A DNA stretch of 5,446 nt from Spirochaetota bacterium (GCA_030621685.1 JAUXHF010000143.1:1-5446); one strand, 5' to 3'; counted from the first letter of the stretch, positions 1 through 5,446 are shown. Notes: generated by a model not told the origin, from the letters alone. Made by a program: numbers and translations.

Positions 1-471
1 CACGCTACTTGTTTTGCCATCGGTGCCGGTCACGGCAATTATTTTCTTGTTTTTAAGCAGGGGGTAAAAAAAATCGATATCATTCCAAATAACAATACCT
101 TGTTCTTTGGCGGCATGCAGCAAGCTATGGGTTCTGGGAACACCGGGAGAGAGTATTATATCAGTGATGCCTTTTAGCTGCGCTGGGCTTTGTTTTTTGC
201 CGATGAAAACTCTTTGCGGAGGAGTGGCATGGGCATGCAGTCTTTTTAGCTGCTGTATTTGGGAAGGGCTAGCTACGCTTTGCTCGCTAATGGAGTAATG
301 GATGCCATATTGGGAAAATATTTTGGCGGTGGCTAGCCCAGTGCGCGGGCTGAAGCCAACAATAAGAATGTGTTGTCGCTTCTTTTTTATACGGCCAAAA
401 AATTGTTTTAGCTTGTTTCGCTGCCTGCTTCGCCTATTTGTTAGATTGGCTGAATTTCTGTGAATTAGCAT
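1..471 (-). CDS. murD: MurD, UDP-N-acetylmuramoyl-L-alanine--D-glutamate ligase (N-terminal part, cut by window edge)
   Basis: Cytoplasmic Mur ligase that adds D-glutamate to UDP-MurNAc-L-Ala using ATP in peptidoglycan synthesis. Only 157 codons are visible; the 3' end lies beyond position 1. Seen in the translation: a first Rossmann strand and glycine loop (ILIVGFSPRTG, residues 35-45), the family's SPGVP motif (108-112), GIVIWNDIDFF (125-135), which matches the GIxxxGDIExF segment of MurD, and the ATP-binding loop VTGTDGKTS (147-155). The order and spacing of these blocks fit MurD better than MurC, MurE or MurF. ATG at 471 is the only ATG, GTG or TTG codon in frame ahead of the Rossmann fold; it gives a basic leader of about 33 residues, longer than usual. 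The start has no strong Shine-Dalgarno sequence. The loop has Asp where MurD usually has Asn. The gene begins 51 bases after the efp stop in the same direction, so the two are probably co-transcribed. Confidence 0.85.
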   Translation of the reverse strand, partial: MLIHRNSANLTNRRSRQRNKLKQFFGRIKKKRQHILIVGFSPRTGLATAKIFSQYGIHYSISEQSVASPSQIQQLKRLHAHATPPQRVFIGKKQSPAQLKGITDIILSPGVPRTHSLLHAAKEQGIVIWNDIDFFYPLLKNKKIIAVTGTDGKTSSV

Positions 472-522
472 TTGCTCAGCCCGGGCGTTTTTTGATAGCG
501 TTTAATTGAGCTTGTTTAGCCG

Positions 523-1089
523 CTATTTTTGTCGTTCAGCGTATTCGCCGGTCTCGACATTTACAATGATAACATCCCCTGTTTTGATGAATAGCGGAGC
601 CTGTACGGCAGCACCTGTTTCAATTGTTACGGCTCTATAAACGTTAGAGACAGTATCACCTTTTATCGCTGGAGGCGCATCGGTCACCTTAAAGGCCATT
701 TTAGATTTTACAAAACTCATGGATACGAAGTTATCTTCAACGAATAACAGTATAACCTTAGCTTCTTCTGTTAGGAATTTGATGAGACCAGCATCAATTT
801 CTTCTTCTTCTAGCTCATGTTGTTCATAGGTATCGTTTTCCATGAAAAAGAGCTTGCTTCCATCGCGATAGAGGAAAGAAGCATTTTTTCTTTCCATATC
901 TACTAGTTCTAAATTTTCTCCAGATTTGAAAGTGTTCTCAAACTGCTTGCCGCTGGAAATTTCTTTGAGCCTTGTTTTATAGAAGGCCGATCCTTTGCCC
1001 GGACTCACAAAGAAAACACTCATTACTTGACAAAGCTTATTTTCAAATTTGATTGCTAAGCCTTTTCGCAAAACACTGGTATCGGCCAT
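523..1089 (-). CDS. efp: Elongation factor P
   Basis: EF-P binds between the P and E sites of a stalled ribosome and helps form peptide bonds at polyproline stretches. At 188 residues it has the family's usual length and three-domain layout: a KOW-like N-terminal domain (about 1-63) with the tip loop SPGKGSAF (29-36), a middle OB domain beginning near residue 65 and including YEQHELEEEEI (88-98), and a C-terminal OB domain with the signature around KGDT (143-146), ETGA and GDVIIV, ending GEYAER. K32 in the PGKG loop corresponds to the lysine that is post-translationally modified in many bacteria; which modification system this organism uses cannot be seen here. ATG at 1089 is preceded by AAAGGA at 1101-1106 with an 11-base spacer, slightly long. 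The stop is TAG. It is probably the first gene of a transcript that continues into murD. Confidence 0.97.
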   Translation of the reverse strand: MADTSVLRKGLAIKFENKLCQVMSVFFVSPGKGSAFYKTRLKEISSGKQFENTFKSGENLELVDMERKNASFLYRDGSKLFFMENDTYEQHELEEEEIDAGLIKFLTEEAKVILLFVEDNFVSMSFVKSKMAFKVTDAPPAIKGDTVSNVYRAVTIETGAAVQAPLFIKTGDVIIVNVETGEYAERQK

Positions 1090-1129
1090 AATTCTTATAT
1101 TCCTTTACGTTTTACGTAACACTGAACTC

Positions 1130-1135
1130 ATTATA
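1130..1135 (-). promoter_or_regulatory. Candidate -10 box of the efp promoter
   Basis: The minus strand reads TATAAT exactly, inside tagTATAATgag, 40 bases upstream of the efp start codon. Transcription would begin around 1123, giving a leader of roughly 34 bases that includes the AAAGGA ribosome site. The expected -35 position holds only T-rich sequence without a good TTGACA match, so recognition may rest on the strong -10 and the AT-rich upstream tract, or this may be chance in AT-rich DNA. Confidence 0.5.
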
Positions 1136-1146
1136 CTATAAATGTT

Positions 1147-1196
1147 GTTAAAAAATAAAATTGTTCTCTAGGTAGCATAGCTTTTTATTTTTTAAC
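1147..1196. repeat. Inverted repeat, 14-bp perfect arms, upstream of efp promoter
   Basis: Left arm GTTAAAAAATAAAA (1147-1160) and right arm TTTTATTTTTTAAC (1183-1196) are exact reverse complements; a T-A pair at 1146/1197 extends the match to 15 bp. The loop is 22 bases. The left arm lies about 12 bases upstream of the efp -10 box and covers the -35 region. The arms contain only two G/C bases in total, and neither side is followed by a proper terminator tract. It could be an operator, an AT-rich UP-like element or low-complexity coincidence. Confidence 0.6.
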
Positions 1197-1479
1197 AGTT
1201 GCACGCGCAGCGTTATAGTAGTAGAGTAACACTCTTTATACTTTATAGAGACGAGGGTATGAATAAAAATATTTTTTTGAAAAAACATACTTAAGTTTGC
1301 TTGCAGATGAAAATGCCCTTGCCCTGCCCTTGTTGAGCTTTTTAACCTTGTGGAAGCCTATTGTATATATTAAGTTAGGTTAATTAAAATTATTTAGCGA
1401 AGGGTTATTTTGAACACAGATTCTGGTATGATGGAACAGTTTCTTAGGCAGGCATAGAAAGTGTTTGGGAAAACTGCTT

Positions 1480-2607
1480 TTAATCTTGACTGGAGTCAAT
1501 AAAAATTTTCTGTACGGCGAGCTTCCAAAAACTGGCATCAGAAACAGTATCCAAAAACAGCTTAGAGCTGTTTCCTTTGCCGAAAAATGACGATGGGGCA
1601 TGCTTTGATTTTTCAGTTTTGTTAATAGCTTTAAGGATATCAGTTAGATTATATTCAACATGCAGAATGCTGGGCAAGCTGGCACGACCTTGCTGCCGGC
1701 TACCAATATTGATACTGGGTATGCCGTAAACCGGGGCCTCTCGAATGCCACAACTGGAATTCCCAATAATGAACTGGGCATGTTTCAAGAGGGTTAGAAA
1801 ATACTCAAAGCGAATAGATGGAAATTTCTTGAAGCGTTTTTCAGTGTTGAGCTTCTCGAAAACTTTGCCAATAATACTATGTCCCATATCATTATTAGAA
1901 TGGATGATAATATAGTTTTTATGACTCTTTAGCAGAGCAGCTGTAAGAGATTCGGCATTTTCTTGTGTTTTTGAAATTTCTGTAGTAACAGGATGGAAAA
2001 TGAGCAAGGCATATTTTTGAAAAGTAATATTGTAATGCTTTTTCACAGTGTGAATATCGGGGAGGTTTCCAGACGTCATGATATCGATATCCGGCGAGCC
2101 AATGACAAAAATTCTTTTTGAATCTTCGCCCATCTGTAGCAATCGTTTGCGAGCAAGCTGGTTAGCCACAAAATGAATATGGCTTAGTTTGCTAACCGAA
2201 TGGCGAATGAGTTCATCAACGGTGCCAGATACCTCGCCGCCTTCAATATGGGCGGTGCGAATGTTATTTAAGGCGCCCACAATGGCGCCGGCTAAAGTTT
2301 CCACTCTATCGCCGTGCACTACGATGAGGTCAGGTCTTCTTTCTTTTACATAATCCGATAGCCCCTGTATCGTTTTTGCCAAAGTTATATCCATATGCTC
2401 TTCAGAGCTTTGATTGATGAAAGGGTGGATATTCTTAAAATTGCTTTTTTCTATTTCCCGCAAAGTATAGCCATAGGCCTTATGCAGATGCATGCCGGTA
2501 GCAAAGATAAATGGCTCTAAGGCAGCAGAGCTCTCGCATTGTTTGATGAGGGCTTTTAGCTTGCCAAAATCGGCGCGTGTACTGGTAAGGAAGACTATTT
2601 TTTTCAA
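1480..2607 (-). CDS. neuC: NeuC-type UDP-N-acetylglucosamine 2-epimerase (hydrolysing)
   Basis: Cytoplasmic enzyme of the hydrolysing UDP-GlcNAc 2-epimerase family, which converts UDP-GlcNAc to ManNAc and UDP, the first committed step to N-acetylneuraminic acid. At 375 residues it is full length with a GT-B-like two-domain layout. Visible motifs are the N-terminal loop TSTRADFG (8-15), HGDRVE (98-103), HIEGGE (120-125), the run SGTVDELIRH followed by SKLSHIHF (127-146), GSPDIDIM (170-177), HPVTTE (205-210), GNSSCGIREAP (282-292) and INIGSRQQGR (299-308). The start is TTG at 2607-2605: the frame is closed by TAA at 2634-2632 with no ATG or GTG between, and the resulting MKKIVFLTSTRAD matches the family's usual N-terminus. 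No clear Shine-Dalgarno lies ahead of it. It follows the sialyltransferase-like gene A by 200 bases in the same direction, which supports a sialic acid role. Relatives acting on related UDP- or GDP-sugars for legionaminic acid remain possible. Confidence 0.88.
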   Translation of the reverse strand: MKKIVFLTSTRADFGKLKALIKQCESSAALEPFIFATGMHLHKAYGYTLREIEKSNFKNIHPFINQSSEEHMDITLAKTIQGLSDYVKERRPDLIVVHGDRVETLAGAIVGALNNIRTAHIEGGEVSGTVDELIRHSVSKLSHIHFVANQLARKRLLQMGEDSKRIFVIGSPDIDIMTSGNLPDIHTVKKHYNITFQKYALLIFHPVTTEISKTQENAESLTAALLKSHKNYIIIHSNNDMGHSIIGKVFEKLNTEKRFKKFPSIRFEYFLTLLKHAQFIIGNSSCGIREAPVYGIPSINIGSRQQGRASLPSILHVEYNLTDILKAINKTEKSKHAPSSFFGKGNSSKLFLDTVSDASFWKLAVQKIFIDSSQD

Positions 2608-2704
2608 AAGAAAGATTGTTGAAAATTTTTTTTATAATAAATCTTTTCTGTGTTTGGGTATGGCAAAATCGCTTGGAAAGGACATGTGGTCTGGGTAAGC
2701 TACC

Positions 2705-2724
2705 TTAAGGCAAGTTAAGGCAAG
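2705..2724. repeat. Perfect tandem 10-bp direct repeat
   Basis: TTAAGGCAAG occurs twice back to back (2705-2714 and 2715-2724) in the 200-base gap between gene A and neuC. A third partial copy is not present. The first copy overlaps the palindrome CCTTAAGG. It could be a binding site for a regulator of neuC or a replication-slippage duplication. Confidence 0.6.
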
Positions 2725-2807
2725 CATCTAGGTTATTAGGTATTGGAAAAGTAGTATTTTCAAAGGAGCATTTTTTTAGCGGGGAAATATCTGATTTTTT
2801 ATATATT

Positions 2808-3863
2808 TTACGATACTATTTTTTCTATGTCATCAACAAAAGAAAAAAAAGATTTTTTTTCTTTTGAAAAAGAAAAAAAGTAATCACTTGGTTTTATAAT
2901 TTTGCTAAAACAATTGGCAAAAGATATAACGGTGTTCTTTGGGTTAAGAATGCGAGCATACATCAATAAGGAAGAATGTATGCCTATAACAGTATAGTTT
3001 TTCCCATGAATGAAGGCTTGTTCCAGTGGGAAATCAGATGGGATAAATTGAACCTTAAGTTTTAATTCTTGTAGGAGTTTTTTTTGAATTTTGCTAATGG
3101 CCTCTTTTTGAAAGTGATGTGTTTTCAAATAGATGTTCTTATAGTGAGAGGCAAATTCAAATAGGCGTATCCAAATTTTTGTTAGCTCAGCGGTATAATA
3201 AGCGGCATCAGAGCGCGAGTCAGAGAAGCCTTCGTTGCCAAGGACAATTATGCAGCTTTTTGCTGGAGGAAGCTGTAGCAGCTTCCTCGGCTCTTTGAAG
3301 AATGGGATAGCTATAGTTTTTACGCCGGGTATGGCGCTGAAGGCTTTGCTATGAACGGCATAGGCTTTTCGAGGATATACATTTTTTTTATCTGAAGTGA
3401 GTTGAAAGTTATTTAGCTTACCCCAAAACAACAAGCGACCAAAAACTTTGAAAATAAAAGGTTTTGTATTTTGGCTGATGTCTTGGTAGTTAAGCGTACC
3501 TTCTTCAATAAAACAAACTTCTTTGCAGAGCTGATGCGAATGAAGCAAACGAGCCGTCAAATGAAAGTAGGTGGTATATAAAATAAATGAACGGCCTATT
3601 TTCTGCTTAACCCAAGAGCGTACTTTAAAGCTCAGTAAAGCTTTATTTAAAAACTTATAAACAGGTTTTGCTATTTGTTTTTTCAAAGAAAAGGTAGTTT
3701 GTATAGCGTCTAATGAGTAGCCGCTTATATTTTTATGGAAAAGGTTTTTATAATTTCCGCCAAATACAAAAACTGTAGATTCGCTACTTAGGGCGAGGCG
3801 TTTTATTACAGACAAGGCCATGTAAAAAGTTATGTGAGAGTGGACAAGAAAAAGGTGTTTCAT
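2808..3863 (-). CDS. Sialyltransferase-like glycosyltransferase A (polysialyltransferase/GT52-like)
   Basis: Probable GT-B glycosyltransferase, 351 residues, likely cytoplasmic or membrane-associated; no signal peptide or clear transmembrane helix seen. Its motif order matches bacterial sialyltransferases of the GT38/GT52 type: N-terminal strand MKHLFLVHSHITFY (1-14), acidic motif FIEEG (118-122), a histidine motif in IYLKTHH (244-250) and a serine pair in IGIHSSLLMYARIL (293-306). In this family the acidic motif is tied to catalysis and the HP and serine motifs to binding CMP of the CMP-sialic acid donor. The second residue of HP is His here, unlike genes B and C. Paralogy with B is clear: residues 165-191 match B 172-198 at 15 of 27 positions. 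ATG at 3863 aligns with the start of B; it lacks a Shine-Dalgarno. It lies 54 bases after B. Acceptor, donor and linkage cannot be told from sequence. Confidence 0.65.
   Translation of the reverse strand: MKHLFLVHSHITFYMALSVIKRLALSSESTVFVFGGNYKNLFHKNISGYSLDAIQTTFSLKKQIAKPVYKFLNKALLSFKVRSWVKQKIGRSFILYTTYFHLTARLLHSHQLCKEVCFIEEGTLNYQDISQNTKPFIFKVFGRLLFWGKLNNFQLTSDKKNVYPRKAYAVHSKAFSAIPGVKTIAIPFFKEPRKLLQLPPAKSCIIVLGNEGFSDSRSDAAYYTAELTKIWIRLFEFASHYKNIYLKTHHFQKEAISKIQKKLLQELKLKVQFIPSDFPLEQAFIHGKNYTVIGIHSSLLMYARILNPKNTVISFANCFSKIIKPSDYFFSFSKEKKSFFSFVDDIEKIVS
2837..2866. repeat. 30-base near-perfect palindrome inside the 3' end of gene A
   Basis: CAAAAGAAAAAAAA (2837-2850) and TTTTTTTTCTTTTG (2853-2866) are exact reverse complements separated by two bases. 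It lies within codons 333-343 of gene A, encoding the Ser/Lys/Phe-rich stretch SKEKKSFFSF, and ends 27 bases before the stop codon. The transcript could fold into a long A-U hairpin near the stop, and the DNA could extrude a cruciform. Both arms contain 8-base homopolymers. Confidence 0.75.
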
Positions 3864-3917
3864 TTTTTTAAAAGATGGCTATAAGTATATCGAATAGTAT
3901 TAAATAAAATAAGGCAG

Positions 3918-5072
3918 CTAGCTATAATGTCTTGTATTTGAATTTGCTTTATTTAAAAACTTTAGTTGTGAGGCGTCTTCTACCAGTGAGTAGAAGACTT
4001 CCTTATTAAAGAGTGACCTGAAAGCTTCTTTATTTATTTCTGCCAAGTAATCGAAGGTTTTATATTTTTCCTTAAGGTGTATATCAAAAAAAGCATCAAA
4101 AGATATGGCTCTATGTGATGAATTGAGAATTCTTGCATAAAATAAGATGGAAGATTGAGAGCCTAAAACACTATAACCTTTGCCGAGAGAAAATACTTGT
4201 TCTAGGGAAATATCAGCATGAATGAGTATTGGTTTTATATTTAGTTTTTTAATAATTTTTTTATAGTATGAAACAGATGTTTCCTCTGCGTTCGGATGGA
4301 ACTTTATATATATTTTTTTAAACTTTGATGCATAAAGTAAAGTTTTATTCCAAACAGTTTCTATGGCATCAAAATATACCGTATTATTTGGTAAATATTT
4401 AAATCTACTTTCTTCTCTGCCAACTACAATAATACAGCTTCCTGGTGAAGGCGTTTTAAACGTTATCTTTATTTTTTTTTCTTTATAAAAGGGTATAATA
4501 ACAGGCTGCACTCCTGAGCTTTTTGAAAATGATTTTTCATGGAAGCCGTAAGCTTTTCTAGTTGTTTGCTCAGGAATATCGCCTTGTCTTTGGAATATTG
4601 AAAGGCCTCCCCAAGACAATAAATTAATAACCTCAAAACGTCTTGCAAAATATTTTTTGAAAAAATATTTTTTAGCTAAAGCATGCGTGCCATAGCAGAG
4701 CATGCCCTCTTCAATAAAACGAATCTCTTTACAAAGAATCTGGGGGGCGATTAGTCTTGTAAAAGTGCAAAAATAATTTGAATAAAAGTAAAAGCTACTA
4801 GCAATGTTATGCTGTATCCATTTTTTTATTTTTAAAAAGTAAAAAGATCTAGTATAAGGTTTAAAGAATCCCATGATGCCCATGGCTTCTTCATCTTTTT
4901 CATTTACGGGTACTATTGAATTGATAGAAATACTTTTTATATTGTTAAGAGGATTTTTGTAACGTAGTCTTGTGATAAAGAGTATATCTTTATCTTTAAT
5001 TTTGTAATATTTTTTTATTGAAATGGCGGTATAAAAAAGTGTATGCGACCCTATAAAAAAAACATGTTTCAT
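3918..5072 (-). CDS. Sialyltransferase-like glycosyltransferase B (polysialyltransferase/GT52-like)
   Basis: Paralogue of gene A, 384 residues, and the copy with the most canonical motifs. Seen: N-terminal strand MKHVFFIGSHTLFY (1-14), acidic motif FIEEG (119-123), HP motif in IYIKFHP (254-260) and the serine pair in LGSQSSILFYARIL (303-316). This combination is the known signature of GT38/GT52-type bacterial sialyltransferases, in which a nucleotide-activated sialic acid is transferred to a glycan; homology and function are inferred from motifs, not from a search. No signal peptide or obvious transmembrane helix is seen, so the enzyme probably works at the inner face of the membrane. Its ATG overlaps the TGA of gene C as ATGA (5069-5072), which indicates translational coupling, and no good Shine-Dalgarno precedes it. 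It has a 9-A run at codons 198-201. Hand-counted GC over 4201-4800 is 31%, lower than neuC. Exact donor and acceptor are unknown. Confidence 0.7.
   Translation of the reverse strand: MKHVFFIGSHTLFYTAISIKKYYKIKDKDILFITRLRYKNPLNNIKSISINSIVPVNEKDEEAMGIMGFFKPYTRSFYFLKIKKWIQHNIASSFYFYSNYFCTFTRLIAPQILCKEIRFIEEGMLCYGTHALAKKYFFKKYFARRFEVINLLSWGGLSIFQRQGDIPEQTTRKAYGFHEKSFSKSSGVQPVIIPFYKEKKIKITFKTPSPGSCIIVVGREESRFKYLPNNTVYFDAIETVWNKTLLYASKFKKIYIKFHPNAEETSVSYYKKIIKKLNIKPILIHADISLEQVFSLGKGYSVLGSQSSILFYARILNSSHRAISFDAFFDIHLKEKYKTFDYLAEINKEAFRSLFNKEVFYSLVEDASQLKFLNKANSNTRHYS
3975..3998. repeat. Hairpin-forming inverted repeat inside the 3' end of gene B
   Basis: GTCTTCTAC (3975-3983) and GTAGAAGAC (3990-3998) are exact reverse complements with a 6-base loop. 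It spans codons 359-366 of gene B exactly, encoding VFYSLVED, about 57 bases before the end of the coding sequence. It is the most stable-looking hairpin in the window (4 G-C pairs of 9), but no T run follows directly in the direction of transcription, so it is not a standard terminator. It might slow ribosomes, protect the message or be incidental. Confidence 0.65.
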
Positions 5073-5446
5073 GGTTTCTTGTTAGCAAGTTTTTTGTTTG
5101 CTATTAAGCTATAATCTTTGACATATTTGAAAAAATATTTCTCTATTTCTTTAAATTCTGAATTAACCCTTTCCGATATAATGCTTTCATCAAGGCAGCT
5201 TTGAAAAGAAACTACCTCATGATATTTATTAAGTATGCCTGCATACATAAGGGCTGAAGAAACAAGCCCAATGATGTAATATTTTTTTTTTTGAAGAAAT
5301 ATTTGTTCTAAGGGAACGTCATTATGCATAATATTAAATTTTATATTTAGTTTGTTAAGTAGCTCTAGTTTTTCGGTTCTCAAACTTGAGGTAGATATTT
5401 TTTCTTCTGGGTGAAATTTAATATAAATATTTTTATGCATAGAGCT
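5069..5446 (-). CDS. Sialyltransferase-like glycosyltransferase C (C-terminal part, 5' end outside window)
   Basis: The reading frame is open through the right edge, and the visible 125 residues align only with the C-terminal third of genes A and B, so the Met codon at 5440 is internal and the true start lies beyond the window. Seen: NIYIKFHP, carrying the HP motif; NDVPLEQIF, matching SDFPLEQAF of A and ADISLEQVF of B; and GLVSSALMYAGILN with the serine pair. The N-terminal half with the acidic motif is not visible. The gene ends in TGA overlapping the ATG of B by 4 bases. The C-terminus is lysine-rich with the short repeat ANKK-L-ANKK. An 11-A run in the coding strand (5282-5292) encodes three lysines just before the serine motif. 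Hand-counted GC over 5101-5400 is 28%, the lowest of the genes here. Likely a third sialyltransferase-like enzyme. Confidence 0.62.
   Translation of the reverse strand, partial: SSMHKNIYIKFHPEEKISTSSLRTEKLELLNKLNIKFNIMHNDVPLEQIFLQKKKYYIIGLVSSALMYAGILNKYHEVVSFQSCLDESIISERVNSEFKEIEKYFFKYVKDYSLIANKKLANKKP
5282..5292 (-). repeat. Homopolymer tract of 11 A in the coding strand of gene C
   Basis: Eleven T on the plus strand read as caa aaa aaa aaa in the coding strand (QKKK). Gain or loss of one base would shift the frame ahead of the conserved serine motif. The next longest runs in the glycan genes are 9 A in gene B (4472-4480) and several runs of 8 in gene A. Confidence 0.8.

Larger units (their letters stand above)
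1090..1479. other. 390-base gap between neuC and efp, no gene seen
   Basis: It separates the glycan genes from efp. Contents I can point to are the efp -10 box and leader (about 1090-1135), an inverted repeat with 14-bp arms (1147-1160 and 1183-1196), a small hairpin AGAGT-aac-ACTCT near 1223-1235, and a short reiteration of GCCCTT/GCCCT at about 1314-1332. I see no convincing reading frame, tRNA or known structured RNA, and no GC-rich stem followed by a T run that would mark the end of the neuC transcript. Confidence 0.6.

Noticed and set aside
107..298. Plus-strand open frame of 63 codons
   Set aside because: It lies entirely opposite murD, whose frame has clear family motifs, and its translation (Cys- and Trp-rich) looks like an antisense shadow.
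1259..1294. Possible leader peptide of 11 codons on the plus strand with GAGGG just upstream
   Set aside because: The purine run is only one base from the ATG, there is no downstream plus-strand gene and no attenuator, so it is most likely chance.
1300..1340. CRISPR-like or VNTR array at the GCCCTT reiteration
   Set aside because: Only about three short imperfect units with no spacers.
1220..1480. Intrinsic terminator after neuC
   Set aside because: I searched for a GC-containing stem followed by T residues on the minus strand and found only short or T-less stems.
1380..1601. Minus-strand open frame of 73 codons overlapping the 3' end of neuC
   Set aside because: Out of frame with neuC over more than half its length, no ribosome site, no recognisable protein features.
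2634..2666. Candidate neuC promoter (TTGCCA at 2661-2666, TATTAT at 2634-2639, minus strand)
   Set aside because: Spacing of 21 bases is too long and both hexamers are imperfect in AT-rich DNA; noted only under findings.
2492..2698. Plus-strand open frame of 68 codons opposite the start of neuC
   Set aside because: Mostly antisense to conserved neuC N-terminal sequence; no family resemblance.
5069..5440. Reading gene C as a complete 123-residue protein starting at 5440
   Set aside because: The frame stays open to the window edge and the residues align with the C-terminal third of A and B, so it is a partial gene, not a short one.

Overview
The window is a single-strand block: every gene I can support lies on the minus strand. 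Read in the direction of transcription (right to left) the order is sialyltransferase-like gene C (5' end outside the window), gene B, gene A, a neuC-type UDP-GlcNAc 2-epimerase, a 390-base gap, efp (elongation factor P) and the first 157 codons of murD (cut by the left edge). The organism is a bacterium with a peptidoglycan pathway (murD), an AT-rich genome (about 40% GC by hand count in efp and neuC) and probably a sialic-acid-like surface glycan. I could not assign it to a phylum; nothing here is lineage-diagnostic.

Left part (1-1140): housekeeping. efp has a recognisable -10 box and a Shine-Dalgarno-like AAAGGA, and murD follows 51 bases after its stop, so the two are probably co-transcribed. 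The murD product has the usual N-terminal nucleotide-binding fold and ends just after its ATP-binding loop, GTDGKTS.

Middle (1090-1479): a 390-base gap with no convincing gene. It holds the efp promoter and a 14-bp perfect inverted repeat just upstream of it.

Right part (1480-5446): a glycan locus. NeuC would release ManNAc, the precursor of N-acetylneuraminic acid. The three genes feeding into it are paralogues. A and B are complete and C is partial. Their products carry the motif pattern of bacterial sialyltransferases and polysialyltransferases: an acidic (D/E)(D/E)G motif, an HP motif and a serine pair near the C-terminus. B and C overlap by 4 bases (ATGA), B and A are 54 bases apart, and A and neuC 200 bases apart. 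The simplest reading is one cluster that makes a sialic acid or related nonulosonate and transfers it to a surface polysaccharide or lipooligosaccharide with several related transferases. NeuB, NeuA and export genes are not in the window, so the sugar's identity is inferred.

Points of interest: the tandem transferase array itself; the HP motif changed to HH in A; an 11-A tract inside C that could slip; GC content falling from 40% to 28% across the locus; and inverted repeats in the last codons of several genes, including a 30-base palindrome in A.
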